NCBI GenBank assembly: GCA_003166055.1
Contig: PMWR01000347.1
Location: forward strand, 1,080-7,391
Reading direction: 5' to 3'
Length of the DNA: 6,312 bases
Source: Acidobacteriaceae bacterium
Lineage (GTDB): Bacteria; Acidobacteriota; Terriglobia; Terriglobales; Acidobacteriaceae
Each line of letters begins with the position of its first letter. Position 1 is the stretch's first letter. Made by a program: the position numbers and the translations under genes. Of the stretch, positions 4,955-6,312 are shown in pieces. The notes under the pieces were generated by a model. That model searched no databases. It was not told the DNA's origin and was given only the letters and a program-made list of their open reading frames with translations.

Positions 4955-6312
4955 ATGCCCACCACTCCACCACCCCCGTCCGATCAATCCGACCTCGAAG
5001 GCGACTATCGCCCCGCGCCTCAAGCCAACCCCTGGGCCCATCTCGACCCAGTCAACGCACGCGTCGAAACCGCCGATGTTGCCTATCTTGCGCAACTCGC
5101 CGAGACCCTCAACACCACTCTCGACCTGCAAACCCTCCTCAACCGCACCTCTGAACTTGTGCGTGCCGTCATTCCTTACCGCATATTCGCCATCCTCCTG
5201 CTCAACGACCGCACCCACGAACTCCGCATGCGCTTCCAGATCGGCCACACTCCGGCGACCGAGCGCACCCGCGTTCCTCTCGGCCGCGGCGTGGTCGGCC
5301 AGGTCGCCCTCACCCGCCAGCCAATCCTCCTCAACGACGTCACAGCCTCCGATATCTACATCCCCGCCAACCCTGAGGTCCGCTCCGAGCTCGCCCTCCC
5401 GCTCATCGCAAAAAATCGCCTCATCGGTGTCATGGACATCGAGTCCGAGCAAGCCAACTACTTCCGCCCTGAACATCTCCACCTGCTCACCCTGACCGCA
5501 TCCCGCATCGCCCAGGCCATTGAAAACGCCCGCCTCTACGCCCGTGTCTCCCGTCAGGCGCAAACCCTCGAGGTCCTCAACGAAATTTCCGTCGAGCTCA
5601 TCTCCATCCTCGACCTCGACCCGCTCCTCGAACGCGTCGGCCAACTCCTCCGCCGCCTCATCGACTACCAGATGTTCACCGTCATGCTCCTCGACGAAAA
5701 GGACGAGACGCTCATCACTCGCTACGCCTGGCGCTTCGGGTACGCCCACGCGCCCGCGCGCCGCATCTCCATCAACACCGGCCTGGTCGGCGCGGCGGTC
5801 CGCGAGTGGCGTCCGGTCAACGTCCCCGATGTCCGCAAAGACACGCGCTATCTCCCCATGAACCCCGAAACCCGCTCCGAGCTGATCGTGCCCCTCTTTT
5901 ACAAGGGCCGTATCATCGGCGTCCTCGACCTCGAGCACACCCGCACGGCTTTCTTTCATGAAGAACACGAGCGCATGCTGACCACCCTCGCCGCCCAGGT
6001 CGCCATCGCCATTGAAAACGCCCGCCTCTACCAGGCCGTCCGCCGCCAGGAGGCGCAGCTTGAGCGCGATATGGCCATGGCCCGCGAAGTCCAGCTCCGC
6101 CTCCTGCCGCCCGTCGCGCCGTCCCACCCCCACGCCGACATGGCCGTCCGCTTTCTTCCCGCCCGCACCATCGGCGGCGACCTATACGACTTCATCGACT
6201 ACGGCCCCAACCGCACCGCCATCGTGCTTGGCGACGTCAGCGGAAAAGCCGCGCCCGCCGCACTCTTCGCCGCTCTCGTCAGCGGCATCATGCGCTCCGC
6301 CGCCGTCCAGCA
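4955..6312 (+). CDS. Tandem-GAF, SpoIIE/PP2C-type serine phosphatase, 3' end outside window
   Basis: Reads open for 452 codons to the window end. After a proline-rich, probably disordered N-terminus (1-30) come two GAF sensory domains. GAF1 (about 46-192) includes LGRGVVGQVALTRQPILLNDV (109-129), SELALPLI (144-151) and IENARLY (189-195). GAF2 (about 205-359) includes NTGLVGAAVREWRPVNVPDV (274-293), SELIVPL (308-314) and again IENARLY (353-359). A charged helical linker (360-380) contains the REVQLRLLPP entry motif (377-386). The phosphatase domain begins with ARTIGGDLYDF (403-413, metal-binding Asp409) and GDVSGKAAPAAL (426-437). RsbU-like proteins of this type usually dephosphorylate anti-anti-sigma factors in partner-switching pathways in response to a signal sensed by GAF. 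No membrane segment is seen, so it is likely soluble. There is no Shine-Dalgarno site; an in-frame ATG at 4919 is an alternative start. Target and ligand cannot be told here. Confidence 0.93.
   Translation, partial: MPTTPPPPSDQSDLEGDYRPAPQANPWAHLDPVNARVETADVAYLAQLAETLNTTLDLQTLLNRTSELVRAVIPYRIFAILLLNDRTHELRMRFQIGHTPATERTRVPLGRGVVGQVALTRQPILLNDVTASDIYIPANPEVRSELALPLIAKNRLIGVMDIESEQANYFRPEHLHLLTLTASRIAQAIENARLYARVSRQAQTLEVLNEISVELISILDLDPLLERVGQLLRRLIDYQMFTVMLLDEKDETLITRYAWRFGYAHAPARRISINTGLVGAAVREWRPVNVPDVRKDTRYLPMNPETRSELIVPLFYKGRIIGVLDLEHTRTAFFHEEHERMLTTLAAQVAIAIENARLYQAVRRQEAQLERDMAMAREVQLRLLPPVAPSHPHADMAVRFLPARTIGGDLYDFIDYGPNRTAIVLGDVSGKAAPAALFAALVSGIMRSAAVQ

Noticed and set aside
4886..6133. 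415-codon open frame on the minus strand
   Set aside because: It is antisense to the tandem-GAF/SpoIIE gene, whose plus-strand translation has clear domain motifs throughout. Glycine-, valine- and acid-rich composition is the usual mirror of a GC-rich gene.

Overview
The window looks like a chromosomal stretch from a GC-rich Gram-negative bacterium, most likely an acidobacterium (Terriglobia-like). That placement is inference: it rests on high GC with C/G-ending codons in the housekeeping genes, weak or absent Shine-Dalgarno sites before several of them, a tandem-GAF/SpoIIE phosphatase, and short CCCT-type tandem repeats. No rRNA or other marker gene fixes the taxonomy.

Layout. Positions 1-620 (minus) hold the 5' 206 codons of lgt, prolipoprotein diacylglyceryl transferase, cut by the window edge. 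A GC-rich, palindrome-rich divergent intergenic region (621-852) separates it from hpt (853-1398, plus), hypoxanthine phosphoribosyltransferase. Seventeen bases later comes a small NTF2/SnoaL-like gene (1415-1804), probably co-transcribed with hpt. After a possible terminator, two 114/115-bp direct repeats (1889-2002 and 3761-3875, about 93% identical, foldable into several hairpins) flank a 494-codon gene (2278-3762) of lower GC than its neighbours. Its product has a ricin-B-like (QxW) N-terminal part, an unrecognised beta-rich middle part and a proline-rich, acidic tail. deoC (3959-4714), deoxyribose-phosphate aldolase, follows, with a promoter-like sequence overlapping the end of the right repeat. 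A 14-unit TCCCT-type tandem array (4814-4920) precedes a tandem-GAF plus SpoIIE/PP2C phosphatase gene (4955 to the window end, 3' truncated).

How it fits together. hpt and deoC both act in nucleobase/deoxynucleoside salvage; lgt acts in lipoprotein maturation and the GAF-SpoIIE protein in signalling, so only part of the neighbourhood is functionally linked. The striking feature is the lectin-like gene between paired structured repeats. It looks like a cassette placed between the hpt operon and deoC: the gene's stop codon is completed by the first two bases of the right repeat, and all seven substitutions between the repeats are transitions, including one compensatory pair in a stem. There is no transposase or integrase in the window and no integron-type attC core, so the mechanism of mobility, if any, is unknown.
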